NCBI GenBank assembly: GCA_000196815.1
Contig: FP929003.1
Span: forward strand, 2,441,501 to 2,505,500
Direction of reading: 5' to 3'
Source of the DNA: Nitrospira defluvii
GTDB lineage: Bacteria > Nitrospirota > Nitrospiria > Nitrospirales > Nitrospiraceae
DNA length: 64,000 bases
In this document: positions 25,514 through 33,950 of the stretch, piece by piece
Layout: each line of letters starts with the position of its first letter
Numbering within the stretch: position 1 is the first letter of the stretch
Notes under the pieces: model-generated
What the model was told of the DNA's origin: nothing
Database searches by the model: none
Seen by the model: the letters and a program-made list of their open reading frames with translations, nothing else
Position numbers and translations under genes: made by a program

Positions 25514-26935
25514 TCAGGCTGCTTGCGCGGAGCTTTGACGCTTGCGGCGTTGGCCCAGAATATCGAGCGCGGCCACGCGATACCCTTCGGCAAACGTGGG
25601 AAAGCTGAAAATGGAGTCGATGAACCGGTCGATGGTGGCCCCGTCCTGCAGCGCCATCTGACCAAGGTGAATCAGTTCGGTCGCATGCTCACCGACGATC
25701 TGTACACCGAGCAGTCGTTCGCCGGAGGGGTCGGCAATCAGTTTTAAGAGTCCGTCGCAGGCTCCCGTGATCTGCCCCTTGGCGATTTCTGTAAACCGCG
25801 CGCGCCCCACAAGCGGGCCACGGTACCGGGCCGCGGCCTGTTCCTCATCGAGTCCGATGGAGGCGATCTCCGGAATGGTGTAGATCCCGATCGGCACCTG
25901 ATTGAGCGAGTCGCCGACCGGAAGGCCCAAGGCGTGACTGACCGCCCGACGACCATCCTCCATGGCTTGTGAGGCCAGGGCAGGGGGACGGCCCAACATG
26001 TCTCCGGCGGCAAAAATATGCGGGACGGGGGTTTGCCCGTATTCGTTGACGGGGATCCGGCCCTTTTCGTCCAGCGTGAGCCCGGCCGCCTCAAGATTCA
26101 GTTCTTCGACGTTCGGTTGACGTCCCAGCGCGACCAGCATCTTTTCGCTCTTGACCGCCATGCCGTTCGCCAGCCTGGCGACGACGGAAGACACGCCGTC
26201 CCACGCCACTTCCTTGACGGTCTGCCCCACGTAAAACCGCCCGCCTTGCCGTTCGATACTGCGCTGAAACACCTCGACGATCTCAGCATCCATGAACGAC
26301 AGGGGACGCTGGGCCCTGTCGATGAGCGTCACTTCGACACCCAGCAGCGCGAAGGTCGAGGCATATTCACAGGCAATGACTCCGCCGCCCAAGACCGTCA
26401 ACGAGCGGGGCAGGTAGATCATCGACAGGATCGAATCGCTGTCCAGGACATGTTCGTGATCCACGGGAATTTCCGGAATCGAACGCGGCCGTGAGCCCGT
26501 CGCCAGCACGATCGTGTCGGCCCGCAAGGCCTGGCAGGCGCCGTCGATGGTTTCCAATTCCACTTCATTCGGCGAGAGGAATCGCGCGCGTCCGTGCCGA
26601 TAGGTCACGCTGTTGCGGGTGAGTTGGTCGGCCATGTAACACTCGTGCGCCTTCACCACCTCATCCAGGCGGTGCAGCAGCACGGACATCGGTACATCGA
26701 GCCGCAGCCGTCCTTCGAACACTTCGCTCGAGCGTTTGAGACGTTCGAACTGCAAGGCCGTCTCGCGTAGCGTCTTACTGGGAATCGTGCCCCGGTAGAC
26801 ACAATTGCCGCCGATGCCCTGCTCCTGTTCGATCAGGACGACTTTCTTCCCGGCCTTGGCGCCTTGAATGGCGGCTTTCTGGCCGGCCGGACCGCTCCCC
26901 ACCACCACGATGTCATAGGCATTGGGGGGCATCAC
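25514..26935 (-). CDS. sthA: Soluble pyridine nucleotide transhydrogenase (Si-specific)
   Basis: 473 residues of the FAD-dependent pyridine nucleotide-disulfide oxidoreductase family. FAD motif VVVGSGPAGQKAAIQGAKAGKKVVLIE; then GGNCVYRGTIPSKTLRE, where the second redox Cys is replaced (CxxxxT), as in SthA; NAD(P) site VLGGGVIACEYASTFALLGVEVTLI; and FAAGDMLG. It balances NADPH and NADH in the cytoplasm. The ATG at 26935 overlaps the HDOD gene stop by 4 nt, so the two are probably co-transcribed. A dihydrolipoamide dehydrogenase is unlikely because the disulfide is missing. Confidence 0.9.
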   Translation of the reverse strand: MMPPNAYDIVVVGSGPAGQKAAIQGAKAGKKVVLIEQEQGIGGNCVYRGTIPSKTLRETALQFERLKRSSEVFEGRLRLDVPMSVLLHRLDEVVKAHECYMADQLTRNSVTYRHGRARFLSPNEVELETIDGACQALRADTIVLATGSRPRSIPEIPVDHEHVLDSDSILSMIYLPRSLTVLGGGVIACEYASTFALLGVEVTLIDRAQRPLSFMDAEIVEVFQRSIERQGGRFYVGQTVKEVAWDGVSSVVARLANGMAVKSEKMLVALGRQPNVEELNLEAAGLTLDEKGRIPVNEYGQTPVPHIFAAGDMLGRPPALASQAMEDGRRAVSHALGLPVGDSLNQVPIGIYTIPEIASIGLDEEQAAARYRGPLVGRARFTEIAKGQITGACDGLLKLIADPSGERLLGVQIVGEHATELIHLGQMALQDGATIDRFIDSIFSFPTFAEGYRVAALDILGQRRKRQSSAQAA

Positions 26936-27801
26936 AACGGCATCGCCTCCACGACGGCTTGTACCTTGTCTTTCAAGGCCAGCAACGCATCGATATCTTT
27001 GGGATAGAGATTCAGATCGGCAAAGACCGCATGCTCGCGGACCATCGCTTCATCGAACGCCACGGGATCGAGAAAATGGGTGGCCAAACGACCGGCCAGA
27101 CAGGTCGTCATGCACTCCTGCTTGGCCGTCTTGGCATACTGGTAATCGCTGTGAAAGCCGATCGATTCCACGACAGGCGGCGGGAGCCCCCAATCTTCGG
27201 CGACGAGCAGGCCCACCTGGATGTAATAGCCTTCCAGCAGTTGATGCAACAACTCCTGCGTCAAAGTGAGATTCTGCTCCTTGGCCAGCGCGACCAGCGT
27301 CTGCAACACCACCGGTTTGCCGATCCCGTGCAGGAGTCCGCAGAGATAGGCGCTTTCGACGTTGAACCGGCGGACGCGGGCAATTTCTTTGGCGTAGGCG
27401 CCGCTTGCCAGGGAATACTGCCAGAGGCGCTTGACTTCATCGTCCCACCCCGGCACCTTGAAAGCACTGCCTTTGATGGAGGCGGAGAAGGCCAATTCCG
27501 ACATCAAGTTCATGCCCAGCATCGAGACGGCATGTTGTAACGACACCACAGGATTGCGGGTCATGTACGCCGGAGAGTTGGCGATCCGGATGACATGGGC
27601 GGCAAGGGCCTGGTCCTGATGAATGAGCGCGGCAAGCTTGGCGGCCTCCGCATCCGGATCGTAGACCATACTCAGAATTCTGGAGGCCACCTGAGGCAAG
27701 AGAGGGAGTTCGATGGCTCCCTTCTGGATTCGCTCGATCAGATGTTGTTCCAACGCGTCCGTAGAGGCCGCGTCCGTCGCTTTGGGAAGTTCAGCGCTCA
27801 T
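26932..27801 (-). CDS. HDOD domain protein
   Basis: 289 residues. The HDOD core starts at about residue 30: IELPLLPQVASRILSMVYDPDAEAAKLAALIHQDQALAAHVIRIANSPAY, then VSLQHAVSMLGMNLMSELAFS and a relic HD site (CGLLHGIGKPVVL). HDOD proteins are usually non-catalytic regulators in signalling, often linked to c-di-GMP or chemotaxis. The ATG at 27801 was preferred to an upstream TTG (27822). It overlaps the downstream sthA start by 4 nt. Confidence 0.85.
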   Translation of the reverse strand: MSAELPKATDAASTDALEQHLIERIQKGAIELPLLPQVASRILSMVYDPDAEAAKLAALIHQDQALAAHVIRIANSPAYMTRNPVVSLQHAVSMLGMNLMSELAFSASIKGSAFKVPGWDDEVKRLWQYSLASGAYAKEIARVRRFNVESAYLCGLLHGIGKPVVLQTLVALAKEQNLTLTQELLHQLLEGYYIQVGLLVAEDWGLPPPVVESIGFHSDYQYAKTAKQECMTTCLAGRLATHFLDPVAFDEAMVREHAVFADLNLYPKDIDALLALKDKVQAVVEAMPL

Positions 27802-27926
27802 AGGGCTTGCACCACACGTCAAGGTTGCGGGATTGTCTGCCTTGTAGATCCTTTTCGGCTCATTCTTCCCAAAACCTTAACCGTCCGGAAGGGGATCGAC
27901 GGGCACAGAACATGCCGGAGAATGAG

Positions 27927-27932
27927 TATAAT
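27927..27932 (+). promoter_or_regulatory. Possible -10 box for the coiled-coil protein gene
   Basis: A perfect TATAAT lies 58 nt before the start at 27990. No good -35 hexamer is found 17 nt upstream (CACAGA), so this is a weak assignment. Confidence 0.3.
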
Positions 27933-27989
27933 GTGACCGCATTGGGCCGGATGTCTGTCTTCCATCTGACAACAAAAAGGAGTCCCCGC

Positions 27990-28433
27990 ATGGCCGTGGC
28001 TAGAACGCTGGTGGTTCTGTACATCCTGGGTCTCTCCCTCACGCTTCCTCTCCGGGCAACCGCGGGAGACCAGTCGCAACCGTCTACAACCGACAGGGTG
28101 ATCCGGGACACCAAGGAGGCCGTCGAAGCAACCAAACAGTATACGCTTCAGCAAAAGGAGACCTTCCGGAAGGCGGTGCAGGCCGAACTGGCCGAGATGC
28201 AGGTCAAGATTGCGGAGCTCCAAAAGAAGGCCAACGCTGCCTCGGCGGAAGCCCGGACTGAAATGCAGAAGGCCCTTCAGGAGCTGGAACACAAAAAAGA
28301 CGAGGCAGGAAAGCAGCTTGAGGAGGTGAATGCCTCCACCAGCTCTGCCTGGAGTAAGCTCAAAGACAACATGAACGCCGCCGTCGAAGACCTGAAGAAA
28401 AGCTATAAGGAAACCGTGTCGAAACTTCCCTGA
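27990..28433 (+). CDS. Periplasmic coiled-coil protein
   Basis: 147 residues. The ATG at 27990 follows AAAAAGGAG and gives a Sec signal (LVVLYILGLSLTLPLRATAG). The mature part is nearly all helix with heptads: EAVEATKQYTLQQKETFRKAVQAELAEMQVKIAELQKKANAASAEARTEMQKALQELEHKKDEAGKQLEEV. This resembles small apolipoprotein-like or Sll1863-like stress proteins. Specific function unknown. It is divergent from the HDOD gene. Confidence 0.78.
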   Translation: MAVARTLVVLYILGLSLTLPLRATAGDQSQPSTTDRVIRDTKEAVEATKQYTLQQKETFRKAVQAELAEMQVKIAELQKKANAASAEARTEMQKALQELEHKKDEAGKQLEEVNASTSSAWSKLKDNMNAAVEDLKKSYKETVSKLP

Positions 28434-28542
28434 TCCCGCCTGTGGCTCACACACCCGAGAGAATCCCGATTCCGTCTGTTCATCGAGGGGTGAAATACGT
28501 TATGTTGGGACGGACAGGCCGGACGAACAGGCGACCCACTCT

Positions 28543-29445
28543 ATGCCCCTGAAATTTGCCCTCTATCCCGGTTGCGCAGCCAAAGGCGCCACCCCCGAAC
28601 TCTATCAATCTACGATGGCCATCGTCGGCCGGTTAGGCATCGAGGTCGTCGAACTGGCCGCCTCCTCCTGTTGCGGCGCCGGCGTGATCGGGGAGGCCGA
28701 TCCGGATGCAGCGCTTGCACTGAACGCCAGAACCTTCGCTCAAGCGGAGCGGCTCGGGCTGGACATCATGACCATCTGTGGCACCTGCCAGGGGGTGATG
28801 AGCGCGGCAAACCGCCGCCTGAAGAACGAACCGGGCACCCTTGAGCGGGTGAATACAATCCTCGCGCAAGACGGCATCAGCTACGGCGGCGGGGTCCAGG
28901 TGAAACATCTGCTCTGGATCGCGGTTCGGGATATCGGACTCACCCGCGTGGGGGAGACGGTCCAATCTCCATTTCGTCATTTCCGTATTGCCCCCTTCTA
29001 CGGATGTTACATGCTCCGGCCCTCCTGGGAGCTGGGGTTCGACGATCCGGAGAATCCGAGTTCGCTCGAAAAAATTATTCGTGCCGTCGGCGGGGAACCG
29101 GTCGCCTATGCGGGCCGGACCAAGTGCTGCGGCTTTCCTATCATTCTGGAGAAGGAAGCGATCGCGGTGGCCATGGCCGGCACCAATATGAAGGACGCGA
29201 AGGACCATGGCGCGGACTTCATGGTGACTCCCTGTCCGCTCTGCCACATGAGCCTCGACATTTACCAGGAGCGCGCAGGGCGGGCCGTCAACACGGCGCT
29301 GAACCTTCCCATCCTGCATCTTCCACAGCTGCTCGGTCTCGCGATGGGTCTCCCTGCACAGGACTTGGGGCTCTCACGCCACCTGATCTCCGTCGACCGT
29401 ATCGTGACGCGCCTGCACACACCGGACACAACACATTCATCCTGA
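28543..29445 (+). CDS. CCG-domain protein, SdhE/HdrB-like
   Basis: 300 residues with two cysteine-rich CCG domains: YPGCAAKGATPELYQST...SCCGAGV...CGTCQGVM (residues about 6-88) and APFYGCYMLRP...TKCCGFPI...CPLCHMSL (about 150-240). Such domains bind unusual [4Fe-4S] clusters in heterodisulfide reductase B and in SdhE, the anchor of class E succinate:quinone reductases. With the SdhB-like protein encoded at 17298-18272 it most likely forms such a complex. A heterodisulfide-reductase-like role is the alternative. There are no membrane helices; SdhE types attach through amphipathic helices. Confidence 0.82.
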   Translation: MPLKFALYPGCAAKGATPELYQSTMAIVGRLGIEVVELAASSCCGAGVIGEADPDAALALNARTFAQAERLGLDIMTICGTCQGVMSAANRRLKNEPGTLERVNTILAQDGISYGGGVQVKHLLWIAVRDIGLTRVGETVQSPFRHFRIAPFYGCYMLRPSWELGFDDPENPSSLEKIIRAVGGEPVAYAGRTKCCGFPIILEKEAIAVAMAGTNMKDAKDHGADFMVTPCPLCHMSLDIYQERAGRAVNTALNLPILHLPQLLGLAMGLPAQDLGLSRHLISVDRIVTRLHTPDTTHSS

Positions 29446-29462
29446 CCCGTGGAGCCCACGAC

Positions 29463-29783
29463 ATGAAGGTACTCACGCTTGCAGATTTTCAGCAGTTCAG
29501 TGCCGAGAAGATGAAGAAGAATAACCTCTTCCAAACCCCGCGCTTTTTTTGCGACATCTATTGCTTTGAACCGGGCCAGGAACAGAAGGGCCACATTCAC
29601 GGCGAGCAGGACAAGGTCTACATTGTGCTGGAAGGGGAAGGGACGTTTCAGGTCGGTTCACACAAGCAGGTGCTGGGACCGGGCCAGGGCACCATGGCTC
29701 CGGCCGGCGATGAGCATGGAGTGAAGAATCACACGGCACAGCGGCTGAAAGTCCTGGTGTTCGTCGCGCCGAATCAGGCCTGA
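29463..29783 (+). CDS. Cupin domain protein
   Basis: 106 residues. A single cupin barrel: motif 1 GHIHGEQDKVYIVLEGEGTFQVG (metal ligands H, H and a downstream acidic residue) and motif 2 GPGQGTMAPAGDEHGVKN (final His). The ATG at 29463 is 17 nt after the SdhE-like stop. Probably a small metal-binding enzyme or sensor; no substrate can be inferred. The co-directional pairing with the SdhE-like gene suggests a shared transcript. Confidence 0.82.
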   Translation: MKVLTLADFQQFSAEKMKKNNLFQTPRFFCDIYCFEPGQEQKGHIHGEQDKVYIVLEGEGTFQVGSHKQVLGPGQGTMAPAGDEHGVKNHTAQRLKVLVFVAPNQA

Positions 29784-29839
29784 CAATCGACAATCGGCGT
29801 TCGTTCCTGTTGTCGAAATCCCGACCGACGCATGCCGTC

Positions 29840-30598
29840 TCATTTTCGGATCGTCAGCGGGGCCGTAACGGTGATGGCCCCGGCAAGGTCGCCCTCCTTG
29901 TGCCCTTCTTTGGGATAGCCGGAGATGTCGAGATCCCCCTTCGGTTCGCCGTGGCAGGCGAGGCAATCCTTGGCGTAATAGATCGGCATGACGACGCGCA
30001 ACGTACTCCCCCCTTCCGTCAGCTCACTGACATAGGCTTCCGCGCGTGGCCTGGCGGAGAGCCATTTCAGCACCGACGCCTCATATTCATCCGGCTCGTT
30101 CTTCGGATTGCGGGGCTCGATGGCCGTCTGTTTCAGGCGCACGTGCGCCGACTTGGAGAAGCGGGCCGAGGCCTGACTCCCATAGGTCGCCGGGATGAAA
30201 TTCTTGTAGCCGATGCCGCGCTGGTTGATGACGACTTGCGCATCCCGCACGACTTCTCGGCTGGCCTGCACCAGCGCAGGTAGAAGTTCTTTTGCCAACG
30301 GCGGGATGAGGATCGAAACCGGCGCGGCGGGCAACGCGGTGAGATCAATCCCGGTCTTGGCCAGAAACTCCCGCACGAGCTGCTGCTCGAACAGTTCCGG
30401 CGTGAACCCCTTCTCACCCTTGTGGGGATCGTCGATCAACACCTGATTCCGTTCGATCACCATGCGGCCGGATTGCAGCAGCTTTGCCAGCAATCGCGCC
30501 GTTTCTTCCGCCTCCGCCCGTTCGACCGCACCGACCATCGACGGTTGAGCGATCAACAACTGGACCGCCGCCAGGATGCAGAACAGGTACCTTTTCAT
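29840..30598 (-). CDS. DUF3365 (Tll0287-like) haem-binding periplasmic protein
   Basis: 252 residues. Signal peptide MKRYLFCILAAVQLLIAQPS, then a DUF3365/Tll0287-like sensor fold with the haem c motif CLACH near the C-terminus (MPIYYAKDCLACHGEPKGDLDISGYPKEGHKEGDLAGAITV). Known relatives are c-type haem sensor or redox proteins related to PAS folds. The ATG at 30598 was chosen for the signal peptide; an upstream frame to 30775 lacks one. It is the last gene of the nirK-side minus-strand run, which suggests a periplasmic redox role. Confidence 0.85.
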   Translation of the reverse strand: MKRYLFCILAAVQLLIAQPSMVGAVERAEAEETARLLAKLLQSGRMVIERNQVLIDDPHKGEKGFTPELFEQQLVREFLAKTGIDLTALPAAPVSILIPPLAKELLPALVQASREVVRDAQVVINQRGIGYKNFIPATYGSQASARFSKSAHVRLKQTAIEPRNPKNEPDEYEASVLKWLSARPRAEAYVSELTEGGSTLRVVMPIYYAKDCLACHGEPKGDLDISGYPKEGHKEGDLAGAITVTAPLTIRK

Positions 30599-30620
30599 GA
30601 CTCTTCTCCTCTCCGGGATG

Positions 30621-31652
30621 TTACGGCTCGACCTTGAGGCGACAGGTTCCTTGCGCGTAATGGGCCGCCATCTGTTCCACGTCAAACGACAACCCCTCCA
30701 GAGAAGCCCGGCGAGGAAAGGCGTACTCCTCGTCAAGCCACCTGGTTCGCATCTCACGGAGCCGGCCCGACTCATCGAGTTTCAACAGCAGGTCGTTCAG
30801 TAACCAGCGCAGGTGGTAACTCTCCTCGGCCACGACCACGCCGTAATCTGCTTTGGTCAAAAACAACGGACGACCGCTTTCGCGTATCAACAGAGACCAG
30901 TCTTTGCGAACCCGTGTGACCATATACTCCAGCACCGGTTGCGCCCCGAGAATCACGTCGATGCGCGGCTCCGCCTGCGAGTCGGCATACTCAAACGCCG
31001 CCGGGAGCGAATCGCACAAAATCAACCGGCGGGGGCTCAAATTTGCCTCGGCATAATAATAGGCGCTGGTTTCGTCCTGGACCGCGATCGTCAATCCGTC
31101 CAGCGCATGGCTGGTCGCCGCCAGCCGGTCGGGACTGGGATGCATCGCCTGCTCCCGAACATTGGCACGGACTCGCTCAAGAACCGCGGGACTGGTCGTG
31201 ATCCCGCTGACCCCACCGCCGTAAAAGTAGGGCAGGGAATAGGCCACACCGGCCCGGGCCGGCGCGGGGGTGTTGATCGCCACGGCGGACATGAACCAAT
31301 CGAGATGCCCTTCATTCAGCAGCCGGAACAGATCCCTGAACCGCACCAGGTGCAAGACCGGGGTCACCGTGCGGCCGCACCGTCGGGATAATTCATCGGT
31401 CATCGCCCGCACTAGTTCCACGTCGAGCCCGGTGACCCGAGCGCCCTCGTCGGTCCAGATCGTCGGGAACACAAACGGACGAAAGGGCTCCATCGCGAGG
31501 CCGACTTGCACCCGTTCACGTTCGCAGATGATATCGACCTTGTTGCCTGACACCGGCCAGACGCGCTCGACCGCGTCGATCAACAGCCCGCACCCGGGAA
31601 GGCACAGACAGAGGACCGCCATCCATCCCACGCGAACCTGCGACGCCCGCAT
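30621..31652 (-). CDS. Family 3 extracellular solute-binding lipoprotein
   Basis: 343 residues. Lipoprotein signal with lipobox LPGC (CLCLPGCGLL). The body is a periplasmic binding protein type 3 fold (VQVGLAMEPFRPFVFPTIWTDEGARVTGLDVELVRAMTDELSRRCG...GHLDWFMSAVAINTPAPARAGVAYSLPYFYGG). No ABC permease or ATPase is beside it, so it may be a sensor or act with a distant transporter. The ATG at 31652 overlaps the previous stop (TGATG), which favours this start over 31682. Confidence 0.82.
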   Translation of the reverse strand: MRASQVRVGWMAVLCLCLPGCGLLIDAVERVWPVSGNKVDIICERERVQVGLAMEPFRPFVFPTIWTDEGARVTGLDVELVRAMTDELSRRCGRTVTPVLHLVRFRDLFRLLNEGHLDWFMSAVAINTPAPARAGVAYSLPYFYGGGVSGITTSPAVLERVRANVREQAMHPSPDRLAATSHALDGLTIAVQDETSAYYYAEANLSPRRLILCDSLPAAFEYADSQAEPRIDVILGAQPVLEYMVTRVRKDWSLLIRESGRPLFLTKADYGVVVAEESYHLRWLLNDLLLKLDESGRLREMRTRWLDEEYAFPRRASLEGLSFDVEQMAAHYAQGTCRLKVEP

Positions 31653-32263
31653 CAAAACCGAACGCCTGTGAGAAATACCCATTGTTGCGCCTGTCCCGCC
31701 TCGCCGCGAAAATCTACGCCGTACTGGCTATATTGCACGCTGATATCGACCGACAGACTGCGTGCCACAGGAAATCGCACGCCCAGCTGACCTCCGATCA
31801 AATGGCCCGGCGCGTTGTTCCCCGGCCCGGGTAACACGCCTCCGGCCAGGAACCCGACGTACGGGACCGCCCGATCCTCCAAGGGACCGAACAGGATATG
31901 ACGGAGCAGGCGGCTGATCGGTTTGTGGGTGGGAAAATCCAGGATGTCGATGAAGTTGTTCCAGCGGGGATTGAGAAACAGGGAATGCTGGTCGGTCCGG
32001 AATTCCTGGGAATGGATGCTGAAGTATTGGTAGATGGTCCGAACCTCCACGTTGCCATAGCGGAGCGCGGTGATTCCGAGTTGCACGCCGATCTCGCGGT
32101 CGTCGGGGGCGAAGGTCTGCTGGCGAAGCATGACATCGACATTGAAGGGCCGGATGGGAAATTCCAGCATCGCCTCCTGGGCCGACAGAGACGCGGCAGA
32201 GGCCAGACACCACCCTCCGATTGCGATCATGCTCCACAGCAGGCCGGTCCATTTGTGCGCCAT
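31652..32263 (-). CDS. Outer membrane beta-barrel protein
   Basis: 203 residues. The signal peptide is at MAHKWTGLLWSMIAIGGWCLASAASLSAQ, and alternating hydrophobic strands follow, e.g. VRTIYQYFSIHSQEFRTDQHSLFL and LSVDISVQYSQYGVDF, ending with aromatic F (WVFLTGVRF) as in barrels recognised by BamA. A small 8-strand barrel is likely. Function unknown. The ATG at 32263 was chosen for the signal; the longer frame to 32476 would add 71 residues without one. It shares a stop-start overlap with the lipoprotein gene. Confidence 0.72.
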   Translation of the reverse strand: MAHKWTGLLWSMIAIGGWCLASAASLSAQEAMLEFPIRPFNVDVMLRQQTFAPDDREIGVQLGITALRYGNVEVRTIYQYFSIHSQEFRTDQHSLFLNPRWNNFIDILDFPTHKPISRLLRHILFGPLEDRAVPYVGFLAGGVLPGPGNNAPGHLIGGQLGVRFPVARSLSVDISVQYSQYGVDFRGEAGQAQQWVFLTGVRF

Positions 32264-32342
32264 GATGCCGGTAGTCTCCGCAGAGAGCTTCGGATAGACC
32301 GTGCCTAGTTTGGCCGAACGGTTCAAAAGTCGCAACCGCCGC

Positions 32343-32696
32343 CTACCTGGACAAGGGAACGGGCCCCGCAGAAATACAGGACTGCATGATCTCGACCCGG
32401 CAACCAGTATCGGGGCGCACGTGACGGCGCGCGACCGCCAAGAGGTCGTCCGGTGTGACCTGGCCGCTGACCACATCGATCAGCACATGATCAGGGACGC
32501 TGTCCGGCTCCACGCGCGTGACGCCGGGAACCTGCGCCAACTCCGCAGCGAGACTCCGGCTGAAGGAGGGACAGTCTTGGCCGGACAAGAAGAGCGCCAC
32601 GCGCTCGTGCGAGGTGCCGGCATTGACTGGGCTCGCTAGGCATCCGGCGAACAGGAGCAAGCAGCACCGCGTCATCCCACGAAATGGCATCGGCAT
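32343..32696 (-). CDS. Small secreted protein next to nirK
   Basis: 117 residues with a signal peptide (CCLLLFAGCLASPVNAG; the Cys could also be a lipidation site). The mature part, ERVALFLSGQDCPSFSRSLAAELAQVPGVTRVEPDSVPDHVLIDVVSGQVTPDDLLAVARRH, has the beta-alpha-beta rhythm of heavy-metal-associated (HMA) folds but only one Cys where HMA has CxxC. Possibly related to copper handling for NirK; this is inference from position and pattern. The start may be 32696 or 32675. Confidence 0.6.
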   Translation of the reverse strand: MPMPFRGMTRCCLLLFAGCLASPVNAGTSHERVALFLSGQDCPSFSRSLAAELAQVPGVTRVEPDSVPDHVLIDVVSGQVTPDDLLAVARRHVRPDTGCRVEIMQSCISAGPVPLSR

Positions 32697-32804
32697 CTCC
32701 TAAAAACCACACGCCTTGGATAAATTGATTGGTCATGATCTTTCCTTCGGACTGTCCGGCCGACCCGTTCGAGCCGGCCGGGTGAATCAGTCACACGACC
32801 GGCG

Positions 32805-33776
32805 TTACTTCGCCGGCAATTCCCACGGCACCATCGGCATCAACGGCGCCGCCTTGGCATCCGGTCCGGCCAGTAACACCGCAATGGCTCCTCGCAACGC
32901 ACCCGTGAGCGAATGGGTCACCAGCGGATAGGCGCCGGCAGATTCCACCACCACGTCGAAGGTGGCCGCGCTGCCCGGTCCCACCACGTAGGTTTGCACG
33001 CCCTTCAGATTATTGGCCGGGTTGCCGCTTTCATAGACGTTGTCCCAAATCTCTCCGATCGGGTGAAACGAGGAAAACTCGTTCGGGCCCGCGTTGACGA
33101 AATAGATCCGCACCCGCTCTCCCGGCTTCGCGTCGAGTTTCCCGCCGCCGGTCACAAACGGGTGGTACTTGAAAATACCGCCGTTGAACATCATGCCGTC
33201 GTACTTGCGATCGAACATCGCCTGCACGTCGTTCGGATTTTTGAAATACTCAGACTGCACCAAGACGTATTCCCGGTCTGCCTTCGGCCAGACTTTGGCG
33301 TTTTTGGGATCCACGATGATGGCGCCGAACATCCCCCGCGCGACGTGCTGGATCATGGGCGGGGCGCCGCAGTGGTAGAAGAACACCCCCGGCTTCTTCG
33401 CCGTGAATGAGAAGCTGTGTGTCTCGCCGGTATTGACGGCCCGGTAGTTCTTCAGGAAGTCGACTTCCGCAGCATGGAAATCCATCGCATGGGGATTCTT
33501 ATTCGTGGCCGGGTTCGTCAAAGTGAAGTTGACGACATCGCCTTCCGTGACCCGCACCACCGGACCGGGGAACTGTCCGTTGAAGGTCCAGGCGGCATAC
33601 TTCTCACCGCCTCCGTCGATCACGATGTCCGTCTCGACTGCGGTCATTTTAATCTCGTGGGTCTTGGCCTGCGCGGACGAGTCCATCCCCGCCAGCAATC
33701 CCAGCGTCATTCCCAGGACGGGCAGAGCGTTGCGCAAGCTGCGTCCCGAGTGGTTGGTCGTTCTCTGTGTGTGCAT
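32805..33776 (-). CDS. nirK: Copper-containing nitrite reductase, NirK
   Basis: 323 residues with signal peptide and two cupredoxin domains. Type 1 copper ligands by alignment to known NirK: H96, C136, H144, M149. Type 2 copper ligands: H101, H135, H288. Catalytic D99 (HAMDFH) and H238 (SFHPIG) are present, so it should be active. It reduces nitrite to NO in the periplasm. The C136-H144 loop (CGAPPMIQH) is short, like the AniA type rather than the longer Alcaligenes-type loop. The gene follows a Crp/Fnr regulator gene, and a perfect inverted repeat lies 121-145 nt upstream of its ATG. Confidence 0.95.
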   Translation of the reverse strand: MHTQRTTNHSGRSLRNALPVLGMTLGLLAGMDSSAQAKTHEIKMTAVETDIVIDGGGEKYAAWTFNGQFPGPVVRVTEGDVVNFTLTNPATNKNPHAMDFHAAEVDFLKNYRAVNTGETHSFSFTAKKPGVFFYHCGAPPMIQHVARGMFGAIIVDPKNAKVWPKADREYVLVQSEYFKNPNDVQAMFDRKYDGMMFNGGIFKYHPFVTGGGKLDAKPGERVRIYFVNAGPNEFSSFHPIGEIWDNVYESGNPANNLKGVQTYVVGPGSAATFDVVVESAGAYPLVTHSLTGALRGAIAVLLAGPDAKAAPLMPMVPWELPAK

Positions 33777-33873
33777 GGTTGCCTCCGATTGTCCCTATGG
33801 TTCACCCGGCGACCGGGAACGCATCGCTCCCGGATCAACATTCGTCGAGATTGAATGCTGCGCCTCTGCCTGC

Positions 33874-33921
33874 ACCATACGGGAGGGCACCAACAATAAA
33901 ACATGACTATTGTCATGTTTT
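33874..33921 (-). promoter_or_regulatory. Putative Crp/Fnr operator and nirK promoter
   Basis: AAAACATGAC (33898-33907), TATT, GTCATGTTTT (33912-33921): a perfect 10-bp inverted repeat with a TGAC-N4-GTCA core, the shape of Crp/Fnr/Dnr operators. On the minus strand the hexamer TATGGT (33874-33879) is centred 33 nt downstream of the dyad centre, matching a class II activated promoter (site at about -41.5 with the -10 box). That would start the nirK RNA near 33868, about 90 nt before the ATG. The regulator gene upstream is the natural candidate. Dyad seen; the promoter is inferred. Confidence 0.7.
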
Positions 33922-33950
33922 GAACAATAACGTCGCTGTCGAGAAAATAA

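Noticed and set aside
32750-32800. GGCCGG inverted repeat after nirK as a terminator
   Set aside because: GC-rich stem-like sequence but no T-run on the minus strand, and the next gene follows closely on the same strand.
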